Shown here piece by piece: positions 47,402 through 57,437 of a stretch of 64,000 bases of DNA (its first letter is position 1; every line of letters begins with the position of its first letter). Position numbers and translations under genes: made by a program. The stretch covers positions 33,569,360 through 33,633,359 of the forward strand of contig OX465583.1 of NCBI GenBank assembly GCA_950022655.1. Direction: 5' to 3'. Under the pieces are notes generated by a model. That model was given only the letters and a program-made list of their open reading frames with translations. It made no database searches and had not been told where the DNA came from. This stretch comes from Alentia gelatinosa (lineage: Eukaryota > Annelida > Polychaeta > Phyllodocida > Polynoidae).

Positions 47402-48155
47402 TATGAAATATAGGCCAGATTCCCTAGATTACTGACTGCTAGGAGGGTGAAATGTTGATATAACAGAAATGAACGATGCTCCAGAAAAAGGTCTCGTCTC
47501 GTCAGCTCGGTTCTCGGAAAGCGATGTCGACCAATGTCAGGGGAATGGTTACCTAATACCTCATGTGCGGTGGTGCATGAAGTCCCCCGGGTCTTATCTG
47601 CAAGCAGAATTCTGTGGTCTTGGTGATGTAGTATCACACATTGAGCACAGAACAGCAGATTCATACACTCCTTTCCGATAAGAAATAGACGAACTGATTA
47701 AAGAGGCTAGCATTTGACACAAATAGATAGAAACAAATTTAGAGTAAATCAATATAAATGTATTCTATCCAGTATTATCCATGTGGTTTTTATGTCATAA
47801 CTGCAGGCTCTTTATAGATTTAAGGATATTTTCTCACCCATGTATATTGTGTGTATAACACACTCACTACTGCCTTGAATGTTACAGAAACAAAGACCAC
47901 AGTTTTGGATTATTTCTGGTTTTCCCTTTTTTTTATCATGTACAAACTTTTCATCCTTTTAGTGGAAGATTAGGTATAACCAGTATTCGGAAATGTTATA
48001 GTTTTGCCCTCGGCCTAACTGGCATCTGTGTATGATATTCAATACACCCAGAGATGAAAATAATTGATCGCAAATTACTACATATAACAAATAACAATTT
48101 GAACATACACATTCAGCCGTAAACCACTTTTGATAACATAATGTCTTTTTTTCAG
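47402..48155. other. unassigned DNA
   Basis: No repeat family recognised. Frames at 47368-47681 overlap on both strands and are unassigned. Confidence 0.4.
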
Positions 48156-48307
48156 AATTATACTACATGATATTTCACAGCCAGTGCACGTACATTGTGA
48201 GTGGACGGTATTATTTCTTCAAGTCACGTAGAAAGACGATACTGACTAAGTTACCCTACGCCAGTGAGTGGTTTAAGGAAAACGAGAAACAAAAATCACG
48301 TGTGTGA
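48156..48307 (+). CDS. candidate terminal exon (unknown product)
   Basis: A near-perfect acceptor (AATGTCTTTTTTTCAG) is followed by one frame open for 49 codons to TGA, entered at phase 1: LYYMIFHSQCTYIVSGRYYF, then FKSRRKTILTKLPYASEWFK, then ENEKQKSRV. The C-terminus is basic and charged. I recognise no family. Internal GTGAGT words near 48197 and 48255 could serve as alternative donors. Confidence 0.35.
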
Positions 48308-49760
48308 GACTTGAATGTTAAGCTGAATGAGATACTATGGGTTTCTGGTAGTACTGTTGATTGGCTCTATTGAGAGGTCTCATCAGCAATTAACAAAGTC
48401 CTGTTCAGAGGGAAGGGAATTTATAACAATGTTTCAAGGTCACTCAGCTTTGTTTCCATATCAGTAACAAGTAGGATTCTTTACTTCTCTGTGTAAATGC
48501 AGGGATTAATATTATAACATTGGCAGAAAGAAGTGCGGTAAATGCATGAATAAGATTATCAAATCTTTAAAAAACAAATAATTACCCTGGCATACTATAT
48601 AGCGATTTTGATGTCATATGAAAAAGAATAGTTCTGGCACGGTAAAGAATTAGGAGAAGAAAAGGTGAAGTGTTTCTGCATTTAGCGCTTTATTGTTTTG
48701 TAAGCGGCATAGGGCACAGACCCAGTCATCCTTGGGTGTTTGCCTAAATGTTTCTTTGAGTGGGGAGCCTCAGGCTTTCATCACCCAGCGTGTTTTGGTT
48801 TTATTGCATTTCTTTAGTCTGGTGGGAACAACAGGTTATAGTGTATTATCACTAAATCATGCTTGTTCCGGCTATTAGAGGTCTATATTTAGTACATGTA
48901 CATACTGTGGTGATTTCATTAGAATCACGGTATATACCGGGTATTTACTATTACTAATTGCATGGTAGTTATAAACCGGACTACAGTGACCATTGCTGTG
49001 CAAAGTAATATTACAGAACTTGGAGTTCTGATACTCTCTTGTAATTGGATATATATCTTGGGAAATGTTCCTTAAAGGATTGAACCAGGTTAAGGATTAA
49101 ACAGATTTAAATTTCACCAGCTTTGGTGATAAAAGTATAATGGATGTGAGACACGCATTAAAGATGTCGGTTCAGCGTGTTGCCTGACACTCCCAGAGCG
49201 AGTCACCTATTTCTGTTTAAAACCTCTTCTAATCCGGCCATGCGCACGTTATGTGATCTTATCTGTTGCTGTCCTGCCCTGCTTCGTTTTGGGGATCGAG
49301 ATCCTATCACCATTAAACTTTGAAGTGGTTTGTGAAACGCTGCTACTCTATTAGGATTACGTTGCCAAGGAGACAACAAACAGGGATTTGTGGAGATCGA
49401 GCCACCATTGGGGAAATCGAGATTTTGTTTCATCAAGATCTGCAGTAATTTCAGCACAACTTGTATGCTTCTCCAAAATAGAATCCTGATACAGTTAACA
49501 TTAATTTTCAATGTGGTGGCTCTGTGTTCTTATAGCAAAACATAAATTAATCGTTAATTTATCATTATTTGATATCAATTATTTTTATATTAATTCATAT
49601 TCAATTAATACTAAATGAAGGTTTAGTCGCACCGGACGTCATTTCATTGGCGGCAGTGGCGCCATGTCTGAGAGAAGCACAGGACCGAAGACATGTAGTA
49701 TAAGGAAATGACACTTTGAGTCGGGAAAAATGCCTTCATATAGGCAGCAGCCGCTTCTTG
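48308..49760. other. unassigned DNA
   Basis: No gene recognised. A 102-codon minus frame (49203-49511) is unassigned. Confidence 0.4.
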
Positions 49761-49846
49761 TATTTATACACCAGAACGTATCGGAATTGCGGGCTCGAAT
49801 GGTAGAATCGATTGTTAATTTAGGGCACTGAGTCATCGCCTTTAAG
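49639..49846 (+). other. possible 5' exon ending in a consensus donor
   Basis: CCTTTAAG|GTAAGT at 49846/49847 is a near-perfect plus-strand donor, and an acceptor-like TTGTATTTATACACCAG lies about 75 bp before it. All frames reach stops shortly before the donor, so it would be non-coding. A 33-codon small frame (MPSYRQQPLLVFIHQN...) ends just upstream. It fits a 5' UTR exon or chance. Confidence 0.18.
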
Positions 49847-49959
49847 GTAAGTTGAACCACCTATCATGGACTCAGCCGTAACAGCTAGTTCCAGCTATAA
49901 TTGAGCCTGTTATGAATTTGCAGCATCAAGAACAAGGGGAGATGTCAAGCATTCATTTC

Positions 49960-50040
49960 TCCGTTCGTTCGCTAGCTGTTTAATTGGGGCCAATTGGCAA
50001 TTACCGGAGGCGAACGGTGACTAATAGCGAGGCGCCTCTG
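49960..50040. promoter_or_regulatory. possible enhancer with homeodomain and CCAAT-type words
   Basis: TAATTGGGGCCAATTGGCAA followed by TTACC (from 49981) contains TAATTG, CCAATTGG and CAATTA in about 25 bp, in a balanced-composition island. Clusters like this are common in conserved non-coding elements near developmental genes. Confidence 0.22.
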
Positions 50041-50094
50041 TAATATAAGACAGGACATCAACTGCCAGAATAGTCTTCAGTGCTCGCTTTGCAG

Positions 50095-50232
50095 GCCATT
50101 GGGGAATACGACTTTTATCCAAATTGCGTTAAATTGAGAATTATTCTCGGAGGATTCAAATTTGGATCTCAGTCAGATTCTATTTGTGACTTAACAAGTC
50201 ATGTTGCCACACAGGGGAATACGTCGTCATAG
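50095..50232 (+). CDS. candidate terminal exon (unknown product)
   Basis: A fair acceptor (CAGTGCTCGCTTTGCAG) is followed by a frame open for 45 codons at phase 0: AIGEYDFYPNCVKLRIILGG, then FKFGSQSDSICDLTSHVATQ, GNTSS and TAG. The alternating hydrophobic pattern is protein-like. No family recognised. No AATAAA closely follows. Confidence 0.3.
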   Translation, partial: AIGEYDFYPNCVKLRIILGGFKFGSQSDSICDLTSHVATQGNTSS

Positions 50233-50357
50233 CTTGTTGCATGCCGGCATTGTTGTTCGTTTATCTATTGCTCTCTGCAGTAGTGTCTGGGTAGGATAGT
50301 GCGTGCTGCAGAGGTCGGAGACAGGGGTGGGAGTTGAGTCAGAGACTTACACGCTAG

Positions 50358-50425
50358 TAACCAGCTCCGTTCTCTGCACTGGTAACCAGCGTCAACCATT
50401 TCATGCCGGTGACCAGCTCCATCCC
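50358..50425. repeat. three short GTAACCAGC-type repeats
   Basis: GTAACCAGCTCC, GTAACCAGCGTC and GTGACCAGCTCC occur about 27 bp apart, in a CpG-containing block. Confidence 0.55.
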
Positions 50426-50603
50426 CGACGCGTTGTCCTCAAACGCCAAATGTAGTCTGCGGTGGAACCGGAATGTATGTTCGGCAAGAGTAGTCTAGTT
50501 AAAGCTTTTTAGAAGCATTTCTTGCAAAGCTTGGGGGACTAAAGCAGATAAGGTAGCTGGAGTTAAAGAGGTATGTTTAGTAACATTTGAGTAACACTCC
50601 TTA

Positions 50604-50938
50604 TATTTCACACAGTGTTTTGGATACCAATCAGAGCGAGCTCACAGAGACAATGCGGGTATCAGCCAATAGGAACCATCAAGGCAGAGATAGGTACACG
50701 GAGTGTCACAGCACAAATACTCAGCCCAGGAATTCTCTTTATCGATGTGGTCGTGAAGGTGATAGGTTTATTAAGCAGATCAAACGAAACGTCAACCTTA
50801 CAATACGTGTTGAATGTACGTCCAGTAGCAGTACAGCCGATCTACACGAGCTGTATGATAAACGACTGTGTGGATGATAACGCCTATGTTGAAATGGGGG
50901 AGGGGGCGCTGTCTATTCAATGCACGTTTGCGGTGTGA
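50604..50938 (+). CDS. possible exon, two long overlapping frames (unknown product)
   Basis: CTTATATTTCACACAG is an acceptor-like site. Two frames stay open behind it. One gives FWIPIRASSQRQCGYQPIGT, then IKAEIGTRSVTAQILSPGI and on to QCTFAV with TGA at 50938; its alternating hydrophobic residues look like beta structure. The other gives VLDTNQSELTETMRVSANRN and ends at 50877. They cannot both be selected. No family recognised. Confidence 0.2.
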
Positions 50939-51687
50939 ATGGAGAGGGTGTGTCTATTGAGTAACCCCCAGTGTTTTATTGATACTCGGATCTACGATAA
51001 ATGAATTCTGATGATGCAAGTGGGAGGATGGGGTCGTCTATTCATTAACTGTGGGTTCTAGTAATTTATCACTCCTGTAGTACATGAGATTTGGGAATGA
51101 GGAGGGTGTGGTTCTTCATGACTATGTGTGTCTATTATCAACCACTAGTATGCTACTTCAAAGTCGTTGTCTCATTTTAGTATATGCTAGAAAAATAGCT
51201 AATACACGTCAGCCTTCAGAAATGCAAAAACGATAGTAGAGGACCAGGAAAACCCCAGATATGACCGACGCCATTTTCATTAGAGAACTCTAGAATATTC
51301 GTGCATGGAAAACTCGAACGACCTACCTAGCAAATACAAGACGGACCAGTGTAATTGTATAAAGGTCTTGTTAAAAACTAAATGTATGTCAGGTATACGT
51401 GAGATAATCGTCACGTACTAAAAACATAAAGAAACTGTAATAATTATGCTCGTGTGAAAATGTAGCAAACTCATCCTATCACTTCAATTGCCTTTTGTAC
51501 AACAAGCACGTTTTTTTAAAAATAGGTGAATAGATCTTATAAATCCATCACAGGACACTGTACAATTCATAGCACTTAACATAGTGTGGTTTATAATAGT
51601 ACATCATGCTTGAAATGGCTGAGGGAGAACAAGTAAATGAATGCTCTTTCAATCCCAAATTACCACCTTGAAACTCATCGAGCCTAT
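50939..51687. other. unassigned DNA
   Basis: No gene or repeat recognised. Confidence 0.45.
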
Positions 51688-51918
51688 CTAAGCTTTCTTC
51701 TTGTGGTTTGGCTTTAATGTAGAACCAGGTCCTCGAGGCTGTCCTCCACGTGAACGCGTTTGGACGTAATGATGGGCAAAAAGAGTCTCTGATAAGGTTC
51801 TTCCCGCTCCCTCCCTAGGAGGATTATATATAGTGTTAACGGCAGGGCCTGGGGAAGAGTAGAAATGTGCAAGCGCCCGCCCCTGATATGGTCTCACCGT
51901 GTGCCTCATCGTCTTCAA
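51688..51918 (-). CDS. small unassigned protein, basic Pro/Gly-rich C-terminus
   Basis: A 76-codon ATG-to-stop frame in a CpG-containing island: MKTMRHTVRPYQGRALAHFY, then SSPGPAVNTIYNPPREGAG, then RTLSETLFAHHYVQTRSRGG and a lysine-rich end. Upstream on the same strand is a CCAAT-type ATTGGCTA. ACG|GTGAGA near its start could be a donor, in which case only the first few codons would be coding. The SSPGPAVNTIY piece resembles PGP-type repeats of small axonemal proteins only loosely. I do not assign a function. Confidence 0.25.
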   Translation of the reverse strand: MKTMRHTVRPYQGRALAHFYSSPGPAVNTIYNPPREGAGRTLSETLFAHHYVQTRSRGGQPRGPGSTLKPNHKKKA

Positions 51919-52914
51919 TTCCTGTCCGTGTTATGTCTCCATGGTTCCGGAGTAGCCAATAGAATGTCGGATGATAACATGAAAGTGCACCTCATAGTGA
52001 AGGTAAAAGGATATGTGGGTAATTGTAAATTGACGTTTATTTAAGGGAGTGTATTGGATTTTTAGGTATTTGTTGAATGTGGGAAAATGTTATTGACTTA
52101 ATATTTGATATATTCCTATAATATGGAAAGGTAAAACATCACGAAATGGCAGCAAATGGACTATATTTTGAATATTTCTAAAAATCATTTTTGGAGAATA
52201 GTTTCAATGGTTTTGACACATCTAGGGCACTCTAGGGCACAATCAAGAACCTTAAAATGTCAAATATTTAGACAAATTATGCCTGAAAGCATGAGGAAGT
52301 CACTTTACGACACCATCATAATATCACAAATAAAGTATAATTAAGAAAAGGGGCAGAATCATGTATGTTTCGCAATTAATAATGACTCACATATATGCAT
52401 CTTCCCACCATAAAAGGATAGGCCTACATGGCTTTCTTCATACTGAACTCAATTTGTGTTATTTTCATGTAATTTGGGCAGTCACATTAAGGTACACTCT
52501 AAACGATTAATATCTTAAGTTTCCTTTAATATAAGTGACAGTTCTTTTGTGGTATTAAAGGGTAAATACAAACCTACAACATGGCAAAAGAATGAAGTGT
52601 GTATCTTTACTGGGGAAAAGAGTTCCTCCCAGATTTGATTTTTTTTTTGCATTTGCTGTAATATCGTGATTTTTTATTTTGAAATCCTGAATGCATCTCT
52701 TTTTGGCCATAACAAAAATACATGTATATGTTATATCTAGTAAGATGCATTTATTTCAACTGTTTAGGAAGTATTTATCCATATATTTTATGTTTTGGTG
52801 CGAGATCAAAATATGAAGGAAAATCAATTCTGATGAGTACGTGATGTTCAGTGTAGCTCGATTCAATCATGATGGGATCGAGCTCTGACCCTAAACTTGA
52901 ATAGGTTTCTGAAA
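51919..52914. other. unassigned AT-rich DNA
   Basis: A 62-codon plus frame (52156-52344) ends MPESMRKSLYDTIIISQIKY, loosely like the post-catalytic region of a LINE reverse transcriptase. It is too short and decayed to call. Otherwise nothing recognised. Confidence 0.35.
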
Positions 52915-53047
52915 TTATCTCACCCCCGACCTTGACTAATGCGCTGACCTTTGTGACATAGTCCCCATTGAGTATTTATTCTAAATATTCAATGGGCGTT
53001 GGATACGAGTTCCCAGTCTATGGCGAAAAGACACAGGGGTGAGATAA
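52915..53047. mobile_element. 133-bp inverted-repeat element, copy B
   Basis: TTATCTCACCCC and GGGGTGAGATAA termini are identical to copy A at 47.3 kb. The inner block GTTGGATACGAGTTCC is shared in position. A second stem, CCATTGAGTATTT with AAATATTCAATGG, lies in the centre. It lies about 170 bp upstream of the NADAR segment. Confidence 0.78.
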
Positions 53048-53214
53048 ATATATATATGCTCTCTCAATATAACCATATTCTATTCTATATAATATTTCCT
53101 CTTTTAATCACGATAATGTGTTTGTGATACCTATTACTCTAATAGCACTCAATCTTGATCAGAACCAAGTGTGGGATCTAACACAACTGCGGTGGCCTAA
53201 TCGTCTATTTATAG

Positions 53215-53568
53215 CCGAAGGGAATCACCGACCAAGTCAAGGCGGTAGAAATACATGCTAGCCAAGATCCATACGAGATAAAAAGAATTGGGAAGACAAT
53301 CAAAGTCAACGTTGCCTCGACATGGAATGAGGTAAAAAGAGATAAATTTGAGCACATTGTCTCTCAGAAATTCGCGCAAAACGAAGAACTAGGGCAGCGT
53401 ATACTAAACACAAAACCCCACTGGCTGGTGGAGGGCACCTCTAATTTATTCTGGGGTTGTGGACTCACCTACGAGAGAGCGCAAGTGGGGGATAGCTATC
53501 CAGGGGCCAACGGGTGCGGTCAGGTCCTTGAACAAATGCGCGCGGCTTTGGCAGAGACAAGCAAATAA
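53215..53568 (+). CDS. NADAR-domain (YbiA-like) protein fragment, 5'-truncated
   Basis: This 117-codon frame runs to TAA with no ATG near its start. It reads PKGITDQVKAVEIHASQDPY, then KRIGKTIKVNVASTWNEVKR, then KFAQNEELGQRILNTKPHWL, VEGTSNLFWGCGL, and SYPGANGCGQVLEQMRAAL. It follows the NADAR pattern in order: K-x-IG, W-x5-RD, KFxQN, LLxT, LVE, FWGxGL, the PGxNxxG loop and the final LxxxR helix. NADAR enzymes (E. coli YbiA) are N-glycosidases, and some remove ADP-ribose from guanine. The N-terminal half, with the E-x-Y-Q-x-x-KA helix, is absent. TAATCGTCTATTTATAG just before codon 1 is acceptor-like, so this could be a 3' exon; an element-borne fragment is equally possible. Confidence 0.82.
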   Translation, partial: PKGITDQVKAVEIHASQDPYEIKRIGKTIKVNVASTWNEVKRDKFEHIVSQKFAQNEELGQRILNTKPHWLVEGTSNLFWGCGLTYERAQVGDSYPGANGCGQVLEQMRAALAETSK

Positions 53569-53757
53569 TAGTACAGTGCGTGCTCTTGATTTGAACAGAC
53601 ACACTCTACTTTGGTCATGTCCACCTTGGTGCTCGGAGATTCTCGTATTTCCGGGTTTCTGCAATACTTCAGAAATGACGATAATGTCATCGATGCACTA
53701 AGCTTTGGAGGAGCGACCATTGACCAACTTGCCTTAAAGCTGAAATACGGAAACTAA
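53569..53757 (+). pseudogene. in-frame continuation: SGNH/GDSL-like start after stops
   Basis: The NADAR frame has TAA and TAG side by side (53566-53571) and TGA at 53587-53589. It then stays open for 55 codons: FEQTHSTLVMSTLVLGDSRI, then SGFLQYFRNDDNVIDALSFG, then GATIDQLALKLKYGN and TAA. LVLGDSRISGF matches Block I of SGNH/GDSL hydrolases (hydrophobic strand, then GDS). The remaining catalytic blocks are absent. Continuation in the same frame suggests that one longer ORF carried both domains and has been broken by stops. SGNH domains are also known in LINE ORF1 proteins, so an element origin is possible. Confidence 0.6.
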
Positions 53758-53786
53758 TCTTAATGATAATTTTTTTAAATATAACA

Positions 53787-53813
53787 CCGCCCTCTCACTG
53801 TGTGAGAGGGCGG
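53787..53813. repeat. perfect 12-bp stem-loop
   Basis: CCGCCCTCTCAC, loop TGT, GTGAGAGGGCGG, 30 bp after the pseudogene's last stop. The stem has no mismatch. It could be an RNA hairpin, a cruciform or a remnant of an inverted-repeat end. Confidence 0.75.
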
Positions 53814-53859
53814 CCTGTGAGTGGAGCACCTGCCACTGACCGCTCACCCCGTCCCCATG

Positions 53860-53938
53860 TCGCAGTCGGGCTGTGTGGGGGTATATAGGAGCCACACTCA
53901 GAGGCATGGTGGTCAGTCCACAGGGTGGGAGCTGCAGG
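53860..53938 (+). promoter_or_regulatory. TATA-Inr core promoter candidate
   Basis: GGGGGTATATAGGAGCC (TATATAG at 53882-53888) is followed 33 bp later by TCAGTC at 53913, a good initiator. An E-box-like CACCTG lies upstream (53828). GAGCTGCAG|GTGAAG (53938) could be an early donor. The spacing fits a metazoan focused promoter; no downstream coding exon is identified. Confidence 0.35.
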
Positions 53939-54770
53939 TGAAGTATGGAAGGTAGATCTTGGATTAGATGATTCCACACAGAGTGCAGTTATTATATGCA
54001 GTATTATGAATAGTTTTCCATATATATATATATATATATATAATATCAACTGTACATAGATATTTAGATAAACAGCCAGATACATGGATAGACAGACAGA
54101 CTCTATACAGACACACACTGACAGTCACATGCACTGGCACAATTAGATGCACAGACAAAGAACACAGATACACATACAGATATATAGAGAGACACATGAT
54201 ACACAGAGTTACATACATACCTCCCCTCCCTCCAACAAATATCATGTTTACAAATAACCTTTACAGGACCAATACAACCCTGACCCTAAATGTCATGGCC
54301 CACTGCCCACTGTTCATACCTTCCCCCAAACCTGGCCTTGTAAATTCATTACAAAACAGGCAATATACAGAGAGATTATCCTATGTAAATAGAGATACAC
54401 AGATACAGGTACACAGATATACATAGGTATTGAGCATATATTGTTTTAGTTACCATATTTTCTTGTTCTGCCTATAGTGCTTGTCATGGTCAGTAATCAC
54501 GGCTGTGTGTGTACACTGCTGAGTGTCAGACCTGATTGACTGCCCTCAGCTGTCTAGCTGTCGGTTTTATAGCTCCAGTCTGACTGTCGGCGCAGGTAGC
54601 GATGCCCGAACACCACTCCTATGCTTTAGCATTGGAGCAGCGCTCCTATAGACGACCATTGCCTCAAAGTTGTCCAGGGTACATGCACACAAGGCCTGAC
54701 AGCGCCCCACGCTACTCCCAGTGAATAAATGCCCTAGATGGTCCCGTTCTGCACATGCTCAGCCATGTGG
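53939..54770. other. unassigned DNA with simple repeats
   Basis: (TA)n at about 54020-54042 is followed by degenerate CAGA/GATA/CACA-type repeats to 54240 and again at 54360-54430. 54560-54770 is GC-richer. No gene recognised. Confidence 0.5.
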
Positions 54771-54830
54771 AGGGCGGGGCCTATTTTTTTGAATTAATTA
54801 ACAGAGATTAATTGCTTTATATAAGCTTTA
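54771..54830 (+). promoter_or_regulatory. GC box plus TATA-like element
   Basis: AGGGCGGGGCC at 54771 is a GC box. TATATAAG at 54818-54825 is TATA-like, with two TTAATTA-type words between them. No coding exon is identified downstream. Confidence 0.25.
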
Positions 54831-55925
54831 AATACGGTTTGAAGATGGTCCCATGCGTTCAACCGCAACTGCATAATACTATTACTATAATTATCAATCA
54901 CTTGACCAGTCTTTATGGCTCACTCTGTATCAGTATCCATTCCCAAAATGGTGTTGATTTAATATGATGTTTTGATGATGGTGTGTCAACAACAGTATAG
55001 CTAGTTCAATTCTAATAATTCTACTGATCAATAAGGTATATGTCACTGTGTAATTAGAAGCATGGCATTACATTGCTCTTTGAGGCCGTAAGGTACATCA
55101 AGCGGGGTTTTTTTTGTTTGTTTTTTTTTGGGGGGGGGGGGGGGGCGGGGGGCTTGATCTCTCCCCCTCTCCCCTAAGCGAATCATATCACCTCCACCCA
55201 TGGCCATTACCAGCGCATTGAGGACAAACTACCTCTACCCCGTAAAGCTGGAGACACATCAAGCGAGAAACGTAGCGATTTCCGTAATCGCCAACACAAA
55301 ATGGCCTATATGTCAGCTATTATTTCGTATTTCACCTGATTTTTGCTCCCGAGGCGCTAAATTGTCATTAGGAGATATTACTATGCAAAAATATCTCACA
55401 TACATGCCATTTACTATTGGCGATCCCAGAGATTGCCGCCTTGACTCGCTTGGTGTGTCTCCGGCATAACAGTCCTACCACAGAGCGAACATGACTCTGT
55501 AGTGGCTTGTGTGAGTGTTAGTTGGGAACACCCACCTCAGCTCAGATCACCCCTCATCTCTTCTCATTCTATCTTATGACTGACCATAAAGGGTTAAAAA
55601 TACGTCACAATAATACCCTTAGCCTTCCGGCTAATCTGGACCAGGTAAGACTATGTCTCAGTCACTTTGAAATCATTGGGCTAACAGGGACTTGTCTGAA
55701 GGACATTCACATGGATAGGAGTTAGGGATCACACCATTTTTAGGCAGGACAGAACCAATAGAATTGTTGGTTGCTTGCTATATAGTAGACGAGCTTGCGC
55801 CCTATTGCAACAAAGTAATCGATCATGCTACCCTTGGCAGGGTACAGAGACAGAGCCTTGTACAGGGAGTGCATGTAGTCCCTACATCCCAAGTGTGTCC
55901 AGCTGAGCTGAGCAGGCTTCTTATT
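54831..55925. other. unassigned DNA with a T-run/G-run junction
   Basis: A T-rich run at about 55108-55129 abuts a G run at 55130-55152. The frame at 55200-55469 is open but unassigned; AAACGTAGCGATTTCCG there and CACCTAGCGATATTTCC near 15000 are weakly alike and may belong to an unrecognised element. Confidence 0.4.
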
Positions 55926-56995
55926 GAGCGCGGGAAATCGCGCTCATATACGTCATCTAGAAGGTAGAAAGCTCACACAGGGTTCCAGCTTACTTTAAAG
56001 AATCTAACACTTCACTATCAATGTTCCAACTATAAAGGCCTGGTTAGATGAGCAGGGGTCCAGTATCAAGCCTTACCATAACCCCTGCCCACTACTGAAT
56101 TGGTTCCTTTTAATAGAACTTTCAAGGCTGAGTGACCTTGTGATGGTGTGTGCGCTGCCTTGTAGCTAATCAACAGAAATCACATATTTACAATGTATAA
56201 AATACCCAAGATGAAAACCAGGATTCTATAAATGGTTCAAAATCACAGAGAAAGGACAATTATGGTATTTTTAGTGTGATAAGTGTACAAAAAACGATCA
56301 GTACTTCAGTGCAAAACCCTTCAAAATGCTGACACACTGAACTGTGAACGATCAAGTGTGAGTACCAATAGTGAATATTGATTTCATTGACTGTATCTAA
56401 GTATAGCTGATATTCAACCTGGAAAATGATCTCAATGGACCATAATAATAGTGCCTAATATATGGATGTTCCAGAAGATGTCAGAAGAATTCATAGAAGG
56501 AGAGGGAAACCAACATGTTAGTTAGAGGACTTCCAAGAGCACTAGTTGTACTCCAAATAAAGTACCCTCAAGCCAAACAAACATTAGTGCATCAAGCGCT
56601 AAGGGTCTATCAGAGAGCGAACTGAGTGGCATAGTTGACCTATTAGCCAGAGAAATAGGGCAGTTGACCAAGACCTTCAGTGAAAAATTCAGTCACAACT
56701 GTGACGAGTCAGGGTGACGAGTTGAATGGGATACTTAGATCCATATATGACTTGATTAAGAAACATTTTTAATGTATTAAGATACACCTATTTTTATGAA
56801 ATAATCAGTTGCCATATGTTGGCACATGTAGATTTCTATAACATGATAAATATTCATGTTGGTGATACTTGAGAACAACTATCAAATCCATTCTCTGAGT
56901 TTATTGAAACATTCTTTCTTTTATTTAAAGAAATGATTTGGGTATACTGCACTCTTCCATTATAAATGGAAATAATATTTGCTCCTAGTATACAC
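55926..56995 (+). mobile_element. family A retroelement-like copy 2
   Basis: It starts with the hairpin GAGCGCG-ggaaat-CGCGCTC and follows the copy 1 body: CATATACGTCATCTAGA, then TGAGCAGGG-TCCAGTATC, then GGTTCCTTTTAATAGAAC. It keeps the ORF segment SESELSGIVDLLAREIGQL before a stop at about 56720, and ends in the shared tail TTCCATTATAAATGGAA followed by GCTCCTAGT. It carries about 220 bp of 5' sequence that copy 1 lacks (about 56190-56390). No reverse transcriptase is present. Confidence 0.68.
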
Positions 56996-57037
56996 CTACT
57001 TGGACTCATTGGGCATATGAAGAACCCTGCTGGGTCC

Positions 57038-57437
57038 CCACTTTTTAGAGCGTGCTTGCACCGCTAAATACATCATCTAGAGGTTAGAGTGGTCACATTG
57101 AACTTTCATTGTGCTTCCAGTAAACTATCCCTTTACTATCTGCATGCTGTTCACTGTGATAGTGAGAACAGAGCAGGGAGCCAGTGTCACAGTGTCTTAG
57201 AGGCGTGCCCAGATGACCATGACCAATCACTCAAGACCGAAATACCTCATGACCCACTGTTGCTTGATAAATGTTTTGATCCTAGACTCAGGCAGTTGCA
57301 GAAAGGGCAAGTTGACTGGGTGCAAGTGGGTTACAGAAAACTATCCATAGGCTAAATCTAACTCAAACCTTTTAATTGTTATTCATTTATAATTGCATGC
57401 TCATTCATCTGTGATGAACATACTTTTGGCTCCTAGT
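57038..57437 (+). mobile_element. family A, decayed third copy in tandem
   Basis: After 40 bp, GAGCGTGCTTGCACCGCTAA followed by ACATCATCTAGAGGTTAGA repeats the body start in decayed form. AGCAGGGAGCCAGTGTC matches a later body block, and GGCTCCTAGTTTG at 57428 matches the tail end. The order body-then-tail directly after another tail repeats the arrangement at 3 kb. The frame at 57089-57355 (RLRQLQKGQVDWVQVGYRKL) may preserve part of a family ORF not present in the other copies. Confidence 0.5.

Noticed and set aside
52156..52344. LINE reverse-transcriptase remnant
   Set aside because: MPESMRKSLYDTIIISQIKY is suggestive but too short, with no supporting block before or after.
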